Assembly (NCBI RefSeq): GCF_008087625.1 | Contig: NZ_CP042997.1 | Location: 3,162,001 to 3,226,000, forward strand | DNA from: Aquisphaera giovannonii | GTDB taxonomy: Bacteria; Planctomycetota; Planctomycetia; Isosphaerales; Isosphaeraceae | Direction of reading: 5' to 3' | Length of the DNA stretch: 64,000 nt | Shown: positions 53,261 through 62,142 of the stretch, piece after piece | Position numbering within the stretch: position 1 is the first letter of the stretch | How the letters are laid out: every line of letters starts with the position of its first letter | Notes under the pieces: generated by a model | What the model saw: the letters and a program-made list of their open reading frames with translations, nothing else | Databases searched by the model: none | Told to the model about the DNA's origin: nothing | Position numbers and translations under genes: made by a program

Positions 53261-53528
53261 GACTTCCGTGTCCTGCTCGAAGGAAAAGCCCGCAAGGCGT
53301 CCGGGAGGACGGCGGTTGCATCGTACTCGGCTTGCTCGGGATTGTAGGAGCCACGCGAGGGGGGAACCGGGAAGCGGGCGAGGGCGAGCCCTCGGGCACG
53401 GCTCGACCCCGGCTGCGGGGAGTATGGTCGGAAGGTCGGATCCGGTCAACACGAACCGGCGACGAGATCGTCTCGAGATCCCCCGGCGCGGTCGCTGGAT
53501 CGCCGCGACATGGCCGCCGACCAACGGC

Positions 53529-54923
53529 TCAAGGGCGGGTTGGCCCGGCATCCGTCGAGGCCGCGGGTGGGGTCGGGCCGGGCTTCTCATCGGGAGGCGA
53601 GGGCGTCGCGGGCAGGCGCAGGAGCTTCGAGGCCTCCTCTCGGAAGAGGCGGAGTTCGCGATCCCGGGGCCTGTGGGATGCGGTCCACTCCACCGCCTTC
53701 TCGTACCACCATCGCGCGAGGCCCTCATGCCCTCGGTGCCACTCCACGATCGCCAGGAAGAACCAGTCGAAGGCGTCGCCCTGTTCCGTCCGCAGCTCCA
53801 TCGAACGAGACAGCGCCCGTCGCGCTTCTTCCCAGCGGCCCATGCGGCAGTAGGCGGCGCCGAGCGTGTTCCAGTACGTCCCCTCATCCTCGGCGAGCTC
53901 CACGGCCCGCTCCGCGAGGCGGACGGCCTCCGCGGGATTGCGCACCGACTGGTCCTCGCACGTCGCGAGGAGCCAGGCAAGATTGTTCGACGCGAGCGCG
54001 AGCGTCGCCCCGATGTCGGATGGTGGCGAGGCCGCCTTCGCCAGCCCGTCGAGGAGCGTGATCGCCGCCTCGTAGGCCGCGGCCGCCTCCCGATCCCGGA
54101 GCTCCTCGGCGAGTCGCCGGGCCTCCCCCAGTCTCAGGGGAGCCGTCCCGACGGGCCCCGGGTCGCGAGCGCCGACTCCGACGCCAGGGCCCGCCGTCCG
54201 GCCGGCGGGACCGGACGTGAGGACGTAGGATCGCAGGGACGCGGATCGATTGACGAGCGCGACGTAGCCGGACCAGATCGGCACGCGGATGCAGACCAGC
54301 AGGAATGCCAGGGTGAGATAGAACGCGAGACGTCCCCGGACTCGATCGCGGAAGGTCGAATCGGGGGCAAGGCGTGCTGGCCAGGCACGGCATTCTAGCC
54401 AGGCCGCGATGGCGACGAATAGCTCCGTGGCGAGCTGCGCCATGCCCAGCAGGGCCTGAGTCCAGGCGGATGGCGAGCCCCGCGCCAGCGAGAATGCCGG
54501 TATCGAGAACGAGCCGACGATGAGCGTGCCGTCGGCCGGGAAGGCGATCGCCTGGACGATGTTCCAGACGCCGCCCAGCGACATGGCGAAGAAGGTCAAC
54601 GCGGCCATCGGCAAGTAGCGGCCGCCCTGGGATCCGCGGGCCAGGAGGGCGATGAGCAGCGGCCAGCACATCCCCACGACCAGCAGCGGGGATTGCTCCC
54701 TGAAGAAGAGGCCGGACGTCCTCCAGCTCGACGACGGCAGCCGTCTCCACTCCAGGAATGCGACCACAGCGTCCCCGAAGGCGCAGACCAACGTCGCGGT
54801 CCCCAGGGCGATCATCCAGGCCGTGATTCGGTCGGTACGCCCGCACTCCGGGCTCTCGTCGTCGACCCGGCCGCCGTCCGCGGCGCCGCGGGTCTCGCCG
54901 TCCGGGATGGCGATGGTTTGCAT
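53529..54923 (-). CDS. polytopic membrane protein with C-terminal TPR repeats
   Basis: A 464-residue protein starting at MQTIAIPDGETRGAADGG; the frame extends upstream without coding character. About six TM segments are visible, among them ITAWMIALGTATLVCAFGDA, LLVVGMCWPLLIALLA, YLPMAALTFFAMSLGGVW and LAFYLTLAFLLVCIRVPIW. The C-terminal third is a TPR region (ATLALASNNLAWLLATCEDQ, AVRLAERAVELAEDEGTYWN, TLGAAYCRMGRWEEARRALS), likely cytoplasmic or periplasmic protein-protein contact. No enzymatic motif is recognised. It is divergent to the CAP-domain gene and downstream of nothing on its own strand for about 311 bases. Confidence 0.82.
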   Translation of the reverse strand: MQTIAIPDGETRGAADGGRVDDESPECGRTDRITAWMIALGTATLVCAFGDAVVAFLEWRRLPSSSWRTSGLFFREQSPLLVVGMCWPLLIALLARGSQGGRYLPMAALTFFAMSLGGVWNIVQAIAFPADGTLIVGSFSIPAFSLARGSPSAWTQALLGMAQLATELFVAIAAWLECRAWPARLAPDSTFRDRVRGRLAFYLTLAFLLVCIRVPIWSGYVALVNRSASLRSYVLTSGPAGRTAGPGVGVGARDPGPVGTAPLRLGEARRLAEELRDREAAAAYEAAITLLDGLAKAASPPSDIGATLALASNNLAWLLATCEDQSVRNPAEAVRLAERAVELAEDEGTYWNTLGAAYCRMGRWEEARRALSRSMELRTEQGDAFDWFFLAIVEWHRGHEGLARWWYEKAVEWTASHRPRDRELRLFREEASKLLRLPATPSPPDEKPGPTPPAASTDAGPTRP

Positions 54924-55234
54924 CGGGCGGAACTCGATGGTTCGATGGGCGCAACGTCCCGGGTTCGCCGAGCCGGCATCGAGAGGCGTTCTCGCCCGCC
55001 CGACGCATCGCTCGGAGGAGAATGTATGGCATTCGGCCCGACCTGTCCACCGGCAACGTCTCCGCAAGCGCGCCGGCGGGCGGGCGTCCGGGGCCCGCGG
55101 TGGCGACGGTTCGACTTGACGGATCGCGATCGCCGGGCATGATCGCCACCGGGCCGGCCTGGCCCGTTCCCATCCCCGTCCATGAACGCGCACGGCAGAT
55201 CCCCGTCTCGATCGATCGGAGCACCGGAAAGCCG
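54924..55234. other. 311-base divergent intergenic region
   Basis: It lies between the minus-strand TPR membrane protein and the plus-strand CAP-domain gene. Frames crossing it are extensions of these two genes without recognisable similarity. Promoters for both should be here, but no clear element was found. Confidence 0.35.
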
Positions 55235-56047
55235 ATGTACCGAATCCCAGCGGCACCTCGTCGCCGACGTCCCGTGCCGATCGTCGAGACGCTCGAAGGG
55301 CGACAGTTGCCGTCGGGCGGCATGGGGGCCGCACTGGCCAGGCCGAGGTTCGCCGCGGCATTCGCCTCGCCCGCGATGGCGGGGGCAACATCGCAAGTCG
55401 CCTCCCCGAGCGTGGCCTCGGAGGCCCGTCCGGGCCGGACCTCGCTTCGCGCGACGGCGACACCGTCGCCGCCGCTCAGGCAGCCCCCGCCGCGACCCCG
55501 GGCGATGGCCCGTGGCGCCGTCGCCGCGAGCATCCAGTACCTGCGGAACGGCCCTCCTCCCTTATCCGGCGGGATGGCGTCCGGTGCGGCGTCGCCGACG
55601 ACCCCGAGTTCACCGGCACCATCCGTCGCCTCGACGAGCATAAGCCGCGACCCGGCGGCGGTGATCCGGCAGGTCATCGACCTGACCAATCAGGCTCGCG
55701 TCGCCGACGGCCTGCAACCGCTGGCCCCGGACGCATCCCTGGCCGACGCGGCGGCGATCCACTCCGCGGACATGGCCCGGCTCGGCCGCATGTCCCACGA
55801 CCTCCCCGGGGTGCCGTACGGGTCGCTCTCGGACCGCGCCGCCCACGTCGGATACGACTACCAGTCGCTCGGCGAGAACATCGCCTACAACCAGCCGGAC
55901 GCCCCCTCCGTCGTCGAGGCATGGCTGAACTCCCCCCCGCATCGAGAGAACATGCTCAGCCCGGATCTCACCCAGATCGGGGTCGGCGTCGCCTGGAGCG
56001 GCGGCGGGGAGCCTTACTACACGATGGAGCTCGGCAAGCCGGCCTGA
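55235..56047 (+). CDS. CAP (SCP/PR-1-like) domain protein with N-terminal LEPR-XLL-like motif
   Basis: A 270-residue protein starting at MYRIPAAPRRRRPVPIVETL. The basic N-terminus followed by VETLEGRQLPS resembles the LEPR-XLL surface-protein motif, also seen in the gene at 38926-40716. An Ala/Pro/Ser-rich stretch leads to the CAP domain (about 140-270): IDLTNQARVADGLQPLAPDA, DAAAIHSADMARLGRMSHDL, YQSLGENIAYNQPDAPSVVE and WLNSPPHRENMLSPDLTQIG, the usual bacterial YkwD-like pattern, with likely metal/active-site His in IHSADMA and PPHRENM. It ends in YYTMELGKPA. Function is unknown; extracellular location is inferred. Confidence 0.87.
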   Translation: MYRIPAAPRRRRPVPIVETLEGRQLPSGGMGAALARPRFAAAFASPAMAGATSQVASPSVASEARPGRTSLRATATPSPPLRQPPPRPRAMARGAVAASIQYLRNGPPPLSGGMASGAASPTTPSSPAPSVASTSISRDPAAVIRQVIDLTNQARVADGLQPLAPDASLADAAAIHSADMARLGRMSHDLPGVPYGSLSDRAAHVGYDYQSLGENIAYNQPDAPSVVEAWLNSPPHRENMLSPDLTQIGVGVAWSGGGEPYYTMELGKPA

Positions 56048-56061
56048 CCGATCGCGGCGGG

Positions 56062-56092
56062 ATGACGCCCCCGCGGCCGCACCTGCTATAAT
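56062..56092 (+). promoter_or_regulatory. possible sigma-70-type promoter upstream of the TPR gene
   Basis: A perfect TATAAT stands at 56087-56092 in very GC-rich surroundings. A weak -35-like ATGACG is found at 56062-56067 with a 19-base spacer, longer than ideal. If real, transcription would begin near 56099, which supports the downstream ATG at 56160 as start of the gene over the ATG at 56091. Confidence 0.3.
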
Positions 56093-56159
56093 GCGGGTCT
56101 CATTCCGCCTCCTCGTCGAGGGCGAGGCGGGGCGCATCCTGGCTGCGGAGACGTCCAGC

Positions 56160-57470
56160 ATGTCGCGGTCGCCCGGTGGGAGAACGGATCGAGTGCAGGA
56201 GACGTCCCGGCGCGGGCCCGTTGGGTGGGCGGCCACCTCCCCCCACGCCGGGATCGCCTTCTACGTCGCCATCGCCACGGTCAGCGTGGTGGCCGGACTC
56301 TTCGTCGTCGCTCGCGTCGCGAAACCGAGCCTCGATCCGGACAGGGTCTGGATGCAGGCCCAGGAGGCCCTCAAGGCGCAGCGGATCGACGACGCCGAGG
56401 AGGCGTTGAAGACGCTCACGAGGCTGCGAGAGCCGACGCCGGCCGATCGCCTGCTCCACGCCCAGGTGGACCTCGCCCGCGACCGCATCGAGCCTGCCCT
56501 CGAGGGCCTGGCCAGCATCCCGGACAGCCACGAGGCCGCCCCGCAGGCCCGGCTGATCGCGGCCCGGGTCGAGCTGAGGAGGCACCGCGCCAGGTTCGCC
56601 GAGCGATGGTTCCGCGAGGCCATCCGCCTGGATCCCAACCTCGTCGCCGCCCACCGGGAGCTGATCTACATCCTCGGCTATCAGCTCCGCCGGGCGGATC
56701 TCGCGGCCGAGTTCCTGGCGCTCTCGAGGCTCTCGGACCTGTCGTTCCAGAACGTGTTCGACTGGTGCCTCCTGAGGAATTCCTTCTGGGAGCCCACCAC
56801 GGCGCTGCCGGAGCTCACGAAATTCATCGAGGCCGATCCCGAGGACCGCTGGTCGCGATTGGCCCTGGCCGACGAGTACCGCAGGATGGGGCGGCTCCAG
56901 GAGGCCGAGGCCGCGCTCGGCTCCCTGCCGCCCTCGGACCCCAAGGTGCAGGCCTTCCAGGTGATGATGTCCATCGATAAGCATGAGTATGAACGGGCCG
57001 AGGAGATCCTCGCCAAGGGCCCGGCGGACGACCCCGACCTCGCACGCCTGCGCGGCCGGGTGGCGCTCGCACGCCGCGACGTGGACGAGGCCGTCCGCGC
57101 CTTCCGGATCGCCTACGAGAGGATGCCGGAGGACCACGATTCCCTGTTCGGCCTCATCAACGCCCTCTCCTTGAAGGGGGACGAGAAGTCCCTAGCGCCG
57201 CTGAAGGCGCGGGCGAAGGCCCTCGACGAGGTCAACAGCCTGGTCCAGCAGGCGAGCAACGTGACCAATCGGTCGGACGTGAATCTGATCAAGCGTCTGG
57301 GCGCCGCGTGCGTCGCGGCGAAGCTCCTCCCCGAGGCCCGGTGCTGGTACAAACTCGCGATCGCCGCAAATCCGCTCGACGAGGAGTCCCAGCAGGCGCT
57401 GTATCGCATCCAGGAGCAGCTCGGCGAGGCGGACCAGCCGGGCGCAGGGGATGCCGGGAATAAGGGCTGA
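56160..57470 (+). CDS. membrane-anchored TPR-repeat protein
   Basis: A 436-residue protein. I choose MSRSPGGRTDRVQETS at 56160 because an in-frame ATG at 56091 overlaps a TATAAT box. One TM segment lies at about residues 33-55 (GIAFYVAIATVSVVAGLFVV). The remainder is made of helical TPR-like pairs: QAQEALKAQRIDDAEEALKT, WFREAIRLDPNLVAAHRELI, ALADEYRRMGRLQEAEAALG, VALARRDVDEAVRAFRIAYE and CWYKLAIAANPLDEESQQAL. It is likely a scaffold facing the periplasm or cytoplasm. Partner proteins cannot be named. Confidence 0.85.
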   Translation: MSRSPGGRTDRVQETSRRGPVGWAATSPHAGIAFYVAIATVSVVAGLFVVARVAKPSLDPDRVWMQAQEALKAQRIDDAEEALKTLTRLREPTPADRLLHAQVDLARDRIEPALEGLASIPDSHEAAPQARLIAARVELRRHRARFAERWFREAIRLDPNLVAAHRELIYILGYQLRRADLAAEFLALSRLSDLSFQNVFDWCLLRNSFWEPTTALPELTKFIEADPEDRWSRLALADEYRRMGRLQEAEAALGSLPPSDPKVQAFQVMMSIDKHEYERAEEILAKGPADDPDLARLRGRVALARRDVDEAVRAFRIAYERMPEDHDSLFGLINALSLKGDEKSLAPLKARAKALDEVNSLVQQASNVTNRSDVNLIKRLGAACVAAKLLPEARCWYKLAIAANPLDEESQQALYRIQEQLGEADQPGAGDAGNKG

Positions 57471-57605
57471 ATCGGATCACAAGCCGGGCGGCGAAGTCAC
57501 GACTCACGCCACGGGCCGGCCCCCGCGAGCCTCCCGGGGGCCGGCCCGGGTGCTCGGCGGAGGCCAAATCGTCGGGTCCAGGTGATCGCGTGCCCGCGGC
57601 CAAGC

Positions 57606-58466
57606 TCACTCGCGTCGGCTGCCGAAGCCCGCCACGAGGGGTCGGCTGGCGTCCGCGGCGTCGGGGGCGACGGGGCGGAACGTCGGGGGGACGACGACGA
57701 CTAGGTCCGGCGAGGACCAGATGCCGTGCCTCTCATTGCCCGGGAAATAGACCTGCGTCTCCGCGGTCAGGGGATGCTCGAGGGCGAATTTCGTGCAGAT
57801 GCCGAGCCCCAGCATGCAGAGCGGGTACTCCGTCGCCCGCTCCATGTCGCCGATCCGGACGGGCTCGGAGAGGGGAAGGCCGGCGTAGCGATACGCCTTC
57901 TCCGTCATCTCCACGCAGTAGAGCGCGGAGTCGTCCAGGCCCAGCTCGTAATCGAACGGGACCTGCTGAGCGTAGACCCTGTGGAGATACGCGAGGACCT
58001 TCGGCACCTTCTCCTCGCGTAGCCCTTCCTTGAGCCTCTTCACGCCGAGGCAACCGATGTTGTCGAGGAGCCACACCGAGAGCGGCTGGCGGGCGACGCC
58101 GGAGCCCGTCGTGTCGTAGACGAAGGGCCTGCCCTCCTCGATGGACACGATCCCCGTGTGCGAGAACTTGCTCCTGGAGCAATTCGCGTAGAACTTGCTC
58201 ATCGGGAAGAAGCCCCGGAGCACGCGCGCGTCGCCCATGCGGAAGACGATGTCGCCGTCCTTGAGGACCTTCTGCCCCCAGGCATCCCAGCGGGCCATCT
58301 CCGGGGTGATCGCGAGCGGAGGCAGCCTGCCCTCCTTGCGGGCTCTGGTCGCCTCGGGGCCCCAGTAGTTGCCCTGGAATCCGGCGGGGGCGAGCCGATC
58401 CGTCACTTCCCCCTCCGTCGGCGGTTCCAGGATGATGGGCATCAACCAGATGAGAAGACTCAACAT
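57606..58466 (-). CDS. YiiX/YaeF-like permuted papain-fold amidase (C92 family)
   Basis: A 286-residue protein. The hydrophobic N-terminus MLSLLIWLMPIILEPP suggests a signal anchor. The permuted NlpC/P60 fold is supported by KVLKDGDIVFRMGD, the His-bearing CSRSKFSHTGIVSIE with FVYDTTGSGV, and the downstream Cys in DDSALYCVEMTEKAYRYAGL; the order His-before-Cys is the sign of the permuted group. YiiX-type proteins are thought to act on cell-wall peptides or lipid-linked amides; the substrate is unknown here. It is transcribed toward the TPR gene and lies downstream of adk on the same strand (150-base gap). Confidence 0.85.
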   Translation of the reverse strand: MLSLLIWLMPIILEPPTEGEVTDRLAPAGFQGNYWGPEATRARKEGRLPPLAITPEMARWDAWGQKVLKDGDIVFRMGDARVLRGFFPMSKFYANCSRSKFSHTGIVSIEEGRPFVYDTTGSGVARQPLSVWLLDNIGCLGVKRLKEGLREEKVPKVLAYLHRVYAQQVPFDYELGLDDSALYCVEMTEKAYRYAGLPLSEPVRIGDMERATEYPLCMLGLGICTKFALEHPLTAETQVYFPGNERHGIWSSPDLVVVVPPTFRPVAPDAADASRPLVAGFGSRRE

Positions 58467-58616
58467 GACCGGCTTACCTTTCGATGGGTTTGTAGGGGGC
58501 TCTCGAGGCGAGGTCGCCCCGTCGGCATGCGCGGGAGGGCCCGCCCCCGGCCGGCGCTCGGTGGAGGCCGGCCGGGATGCCGAGGAGATCCTGTCGCTTT
58601 TCGAGGTCCGGGGTCA

Positions 58617-59312
58617 TCACGTTCGGGTGCGAGCCGCTTTCGACTGGAGCGCCTCGAGCGTCCGCTCCAGGATCTCCTCGGGGGAGCCTCCCGCGGAGAC
58701 GCTCAGCAGTCGCCCGGTCTGCTGGTAATAGTCCGCGAGGGGGCGAGTGCTTTCTTCGTAGGCCTGCATGCGGACGCGGATCGCCTCGGGCCGATCGTCG
58801 TCACGCTGGACCAGCCCCCCGCCGCAGAGGTCGCAGGTCCCTTCCTTGTGGGGAGGGCGGGCGGTCGCATGGAAGACGGCCTTGCACTTCGAGCAGGTCC
58901 GCCGTCCGCTGAGCCGATCCACGATCTCGGCGAGGGGGAGCTCATAGCTCAGCACGGCATCGAGCTGGACGCCGTTCTGGTCGAGCAACTCGTCCAGCGC
59001 CTCGGCCTGCGCGGCCGTCCGCGGGAAGCCGTCCAGGAGGAACCCGCCGAAGCAGCTCAGGCAACTCGACCGCTCGCTGACCATGGAGACGACCAGCCCG
59101 TCGGAGACGAGCTCCCCGCGCTTCATCGCGTCCAGGGCGGAGCGGAGTGCCGGGCTGTGCTCGTTCTGGCACTGGGCGGCGCGGAAGACGTCGCCGGTGG
59201 AGAGATGGCAGGTCCCCAGGCTCTTGCAGAGCAGCTCCGCCTGGGTCCCCTTTCCGACCCCAGGAGGCCCCAGCAAGACGATGCGGAAGGGTCGATCCTT
59301 GGGGGACGGCAT
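58617..59312 (-). CDS. adk: adenylate kinase (zinc-lid type)
   Basis: A 231-residue protein. The start MPSPKDRPFRIVLLGPPGVG is preferred over an ATG 20 codons upstream because the P-loop is then near the N-terminus as usual. GPPGVGKGTQAELL is the Walker A loop, CHLSTGDVFRAA the AMP-binding block, and GGFLLDGFPRTAAQAEAL the LDGFPRT signature. The LID has two Cys pairs (CSKCKAVFHATARPPHKEG, CDLCGGGL) that should bind zinc, followed by RDDDRPEAIRVRMQAYEEST. It catalyses ATP + AMP to 2 ADP. The protein is divergent enough that a broader nucleotide kinase role cannot be excluded; another Adk could exist elsewhere. Confidence 0.92.
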   Translation of the reverse strand: MPSPKDRPFRIVLLGPPGVGKGTQAELLCKSLGTCHLSTGDVFRAAQCQNEHSPALRSALDAMKRGELVSDGLVVSMVSERSSCLSCFGGFLLDGFPRTAAQAEALDELLDQNGVQLDAVLSYELPLAEIVDRLSGRRTCSKCKAVFHATARPPHKEGTCDLCGGGLVQRDDDRPEAIRVRMQAYEESTRPLADYYQQTGRLLSVSAGGSPEEILERTLEALQSKAARTRT

Positions 59313-60253
59313 GATGGTACACCTCGCCTCGCCACCCTCGAACCACGCCGCGCGATCGGGCTGCACGTCCATCTCTCATTCCTCGAGAAGCCTCGCAGGC
59401 CGGTATATCCGGCGACCCAGCCACTCATCGGCGAGGGGTGGGGGGCCTGCGAAATTGGGCTCACCCAACGTCTAACCAGTATAGGGAAATCCGATCGCTG
59501 CCGTGCAGGTCAATCTGGGTAAACATGATGCAAGAGGAAGGGCAACAATCGTTCCATAGACAGCCGGAAATCCGCCGGCCCCGTCGTGGCCGTCCGCGAC
59601 GCGCCAATTGAGTCGATTTTATCGCGGCGGGTGCGACTGGAGATTCTGGCCGGAAGGCGTTGGGGCGGGGTCGTCCGCCCGAGGTTTCTGGTGAGCCGGG
59701 ACAGGTTTGCCCACAGAGACGGTCATTCGGTGTCGGAAGGAGGAGCAGGTCACGGGCCACCTTGAGCCCCATGTTCATCTCGAAGACCACGTGGCAGATC
59801 ATGCCCATCTCGTCGGATTCGATGTCCCCCTTTGGACCCCGTCTCACGCGATTCGAGGGGTCGAGCCATCCGAAGGGAGCATGGTTGTCGCGTTCTTGAG
59901 CACTCCGGATCGCCTCGTGGAGCCGAGTAGCGACTACGCCCCCGCCCGGGCTCGCCGCATCCACGCGGATGGAATGCTCGACCGCGTACGAGGACTCAAG
60001 GAGTGGAGAAACGGGCAGTCACGGGCGAATCCCGGCAGGGTGACGTCCTCGGCCTTGGCACCGTGGACCGGTCCATCTCGGGCTGACCTCCAATGGAGCC
60101 AGGTCCCCCTCGACGAGACGGGTGGCGGATCATCGTCAGAGGACGCCGCGGACTTGGCGATCGCCCCCTTGAGGGTCTCGAGTAAGGCACGGCCGCCGGC
60201 ACTCGACGACGCGCATGACGCGTCGTGCTCGGTGTGCGGCGGGCACCGTCCCG
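59313..60253. other. 941-base gap with a possible gene remnant
   Basis: No gene can be called with confidence. A minus-strand frame at 59461-59964 (167 residues) contains a short block with coding-like third positions (IESDEMGMICHVVFEMNMGL, KVARDLLLLPTP, at roughly 59730-59830), but the flanking residues do not look like protein and I recognise no family. The left part (59461-59570) is less GC-rich than the rest of the window. It may be a decayed gene. Confidence 0.35.
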
Positions 60254-61375
60254 TCAGTACGTCCGGCCAAGGTAGCCGACGATCGATCTCTTGACCTCGA
60301 GGGGATCGATCGCCCCCACCTTGCGGTAGAGGACCTTGCCTCCGGGGGCAAGGATCAGCGTGTAGGGGACCGGCCCCGGCCAGTCCTTGTCCAGCGCCTC
60401 GGCGACGGCATCCTTGTCGGACGACTTGACGATCACATTGGTCGCCGACACGTGGTTCTCCCTGAGGACCTTGAGCGCCTCATCGCGCTTCGCCTCGTCG
60501 TCCAGGCTGATCGTGACCAGCCGGAAGGGTCGGCCGCGGTACATCCGGTGCATCGTCACGAGATCCGGAAGCTCGGCCACGCAAGGGCCGCACCAGGTCG
60601 CCCAGACGTTGATCACGGTCAGCTTCTTGTCGTCGCCCTTCGCGAGCTTGCGGAGGGCGTCGAGGTCGATCGATTCCAGCGAGACCTCCTCGGCGTCCCA
60701 CTTCAGCAGCGACTTGCGGGCGTCGGCCTGCTTGTCCGCCCACTTCGTCGAGCACCCGATGACGCGGGTCTTTTCGACCGGAACGGGGCGGCCGGCGAGG
60801 AGGGCCTCCACGGCGTTCCGGACGTCGTGGGACTTGACCTCCTTGACCTCGGAATCGTCGAACCGGCCCACGTAGCGGAGCTTGCGCGCCTCATCGAACA
60901 CATACACATGCGGCGTCGCGAGCACGCCGTAGACCCTGGCCGCGGCCTGGGTGTCCCCGTCGTACAGGTAAGGGTACGGGAACTTGTGGTCCTTCGCCCG
61001 GATCTTCATGTCCTCGAGCGAGTCTCCCAGGTCGGTGTAACCGAGCTCGTCGAGACAGACCGCCTTCGGGTCGTTGGGGGAGATCGCCACGAGGGCGACT
61101 CCCCGATCCTTGTATGCCTCGTGGAAGGCGGCCAGTCGGGCCTCGTAAGCCTGGGCCGTGGGGCAGTGATTGCAGGTGAAGACGACCACGAGGACCTTCG
61201 CGCCGGCGTAGTCCTTCAGGGAGTGCTCCTTGCCGTCCACCCCGGGGAGGCGGAAATCCGGTGCCTCCGCGCCGATGTCGAGCGTCCTCAGGCCCGGCGG
61301 GTCGGCCATCGAGGGCTGGACGAGCGCGAGCGACGCGAGCAGGGTCAGGCAGGGGAGGACGGCGAGCCGGCTCAT
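60254..61375 (-). CDS. exported protein with two thioredoxin-fold domains (redoxin plus TlpA-like)
   Basis: A 373-residue protein with a signal peptide (MSRLAVLPCLTLLASLALVQ, then PSMADPP). The first domain (about 30-205) is peroxiredoxin-like: LDIGAEAPDFRLPGVDGKEH, VLVVVFTCNHCPTAQAYEAR, and ATPHVYVFDEARKLRYVGRF. Its CxxC is in CNHC. The second (about 245-373) is TlpA-like: LTVINVWATWCGPCVAELPD with the WCGPC redox site, and VPYTLILAPGGKVLYRKVG. Such proteins act in periplasmic thiol exchange. Two different CxxC sites in one chain suggest internal electron transfer, which is inference. It is followed on the same strand by nothing for 290 bases beyond its end except the gap. Confidence 0.9.
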   Translation of the reverse strand: MSRLAVLPCLTLLASLALVQPSMADPPGLRTLDIGAEAPDFRLPGVDGKEHSLKDYAGAKVLVVVFTCNHCPTAQAYEARLAAFHEAYKDRGVALVAISPNDPKAVCLDELGYTDLGDSLEDMKIRAKDHKFPYPYLYDGDTQAAARVYGVLATPHVYVFDEARKLRYVGRFDDSEVKEVKSHDVRNAVEALLAGRPVPVEKTRVIGCSTKWADKQADARKSLLKWDAEEVSLESIDLDALRKLAKGDDKKLTVINVWATWCGPCVAELPDLVTMHRMYRGRPFRLVTISLDDEAKRDEALKVLRENHVSATNVIVKSSDKDAVAEALDKDWPGPVPYTLILAPGGKVLYRKVGAIDPLEVKRSIVGYLGRTY

Positions 61376-61464
61376 GGTGCATTCCCCGGGCAGGTGACGG
61401 TCGGAATTCCCCGTAATCGTTCGCGGCGGTCGGCCAGGCCGGGCGCGGCGGCCCCGCGCCGTGC

Positions 61465-62034
61465 TCAGGTTGCGCGACCGAGGTACTCGCCGGTCCGGGT
61501 GTCCACGCGGACGACCGCGCCGGGGTCGAGGTGCTCGGGGACCTGGACGACGTGGCCTGTGGACAGGGTCGCCGGCTTGGTCCGGCCCGTGGCCGAGTTG
61601 CCGCGGACTCCGGGGGCGGACTCGACGATCGGCAGCTCGACCGTGTCCGGCAGCTCGATCGCGATGACCTCGTCGTCCACGACGAGCGACTCGACCCCCT
61701 CCATGTTCTCGGTCATGAACGAGACGATATCGCCCAGCTCGTCGGCCAGCATCGAGAACTGGGTGAAGTCCTGCGCGTCCATGAAGTGGAGCTCGTCCTG
61801 GTCGCGGTAGAGGTACTGGATCGGCCGCCGCTCGAAGCTCGACTCATTCAGCCCTTCGGTGCCCCGATAGGACTTCTCCACCCGATTCTTGGTCTTCAGG
61901 TTGCGGGCCTTGATCTTGTAGAGCGTCGCCGCCCCCCGCGCCGAGGGGGTCTGCACCTGGATATGCTCGATCATGTGCGGGGCGCCGTCGATCTCGACGA
62001 CCATCCGCCGCTTGAAGTCCTTGGCCGGCACCAC
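61465..62034 (-). CDS. efpL: elongation factor P-like protein EfpL (YeiP)
   Basis: A 189-residue protein with a GTG start (two consecutive GTG codons, 62034 and 62031). The three-domain EF-P fold is present: KOW-like N-terminus with KRRMVVEIDGAPHMIEHIQV and QTPSARGAATLYKIKARNLK, the central FERRPIQYLYRDQDELHFMD, and the C-terminal block GNSATGRTKPATLSTGHVVQ followed by VPEHLDPGAVVRVDTRTGEY. The RGAATLYK stretch and overall pattern match the YeiP/EfpL branch rather than classic EF-P. These factors relieve ribosomes stalled at proline-rich sequences. It lies 89 bases upstream of the double-thioredoxin gene. Confidence 0.92.
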   Translation of the reverse strand: MVPAKDFKRRMVVEIDGAPHMIEHIQVQTPSARGAATLYKIKARNLKTKNRVEKSYRGTEGLNESSFERRPIQYLYRDQDELHFMDAQDFTQFSMLADELGDIVSFMTENMEGVESLVVDDEVIAIELPDTVELPIVESAPGVRGNSATGRTKPATLSTGHVVQVPEHLDPGAVVRVDTRTGEYLGRAT

Positions 62035-62142
62035 GGTTGGCTATGCTCCCCGGAGACTGGAATCCCAATCGGCCGCACGATCCCGCCGATCCGACCATCA
62101 TACCCGCCGCCGCCCCGGGCGGAAACCGCGCCCGGCTCGCGG

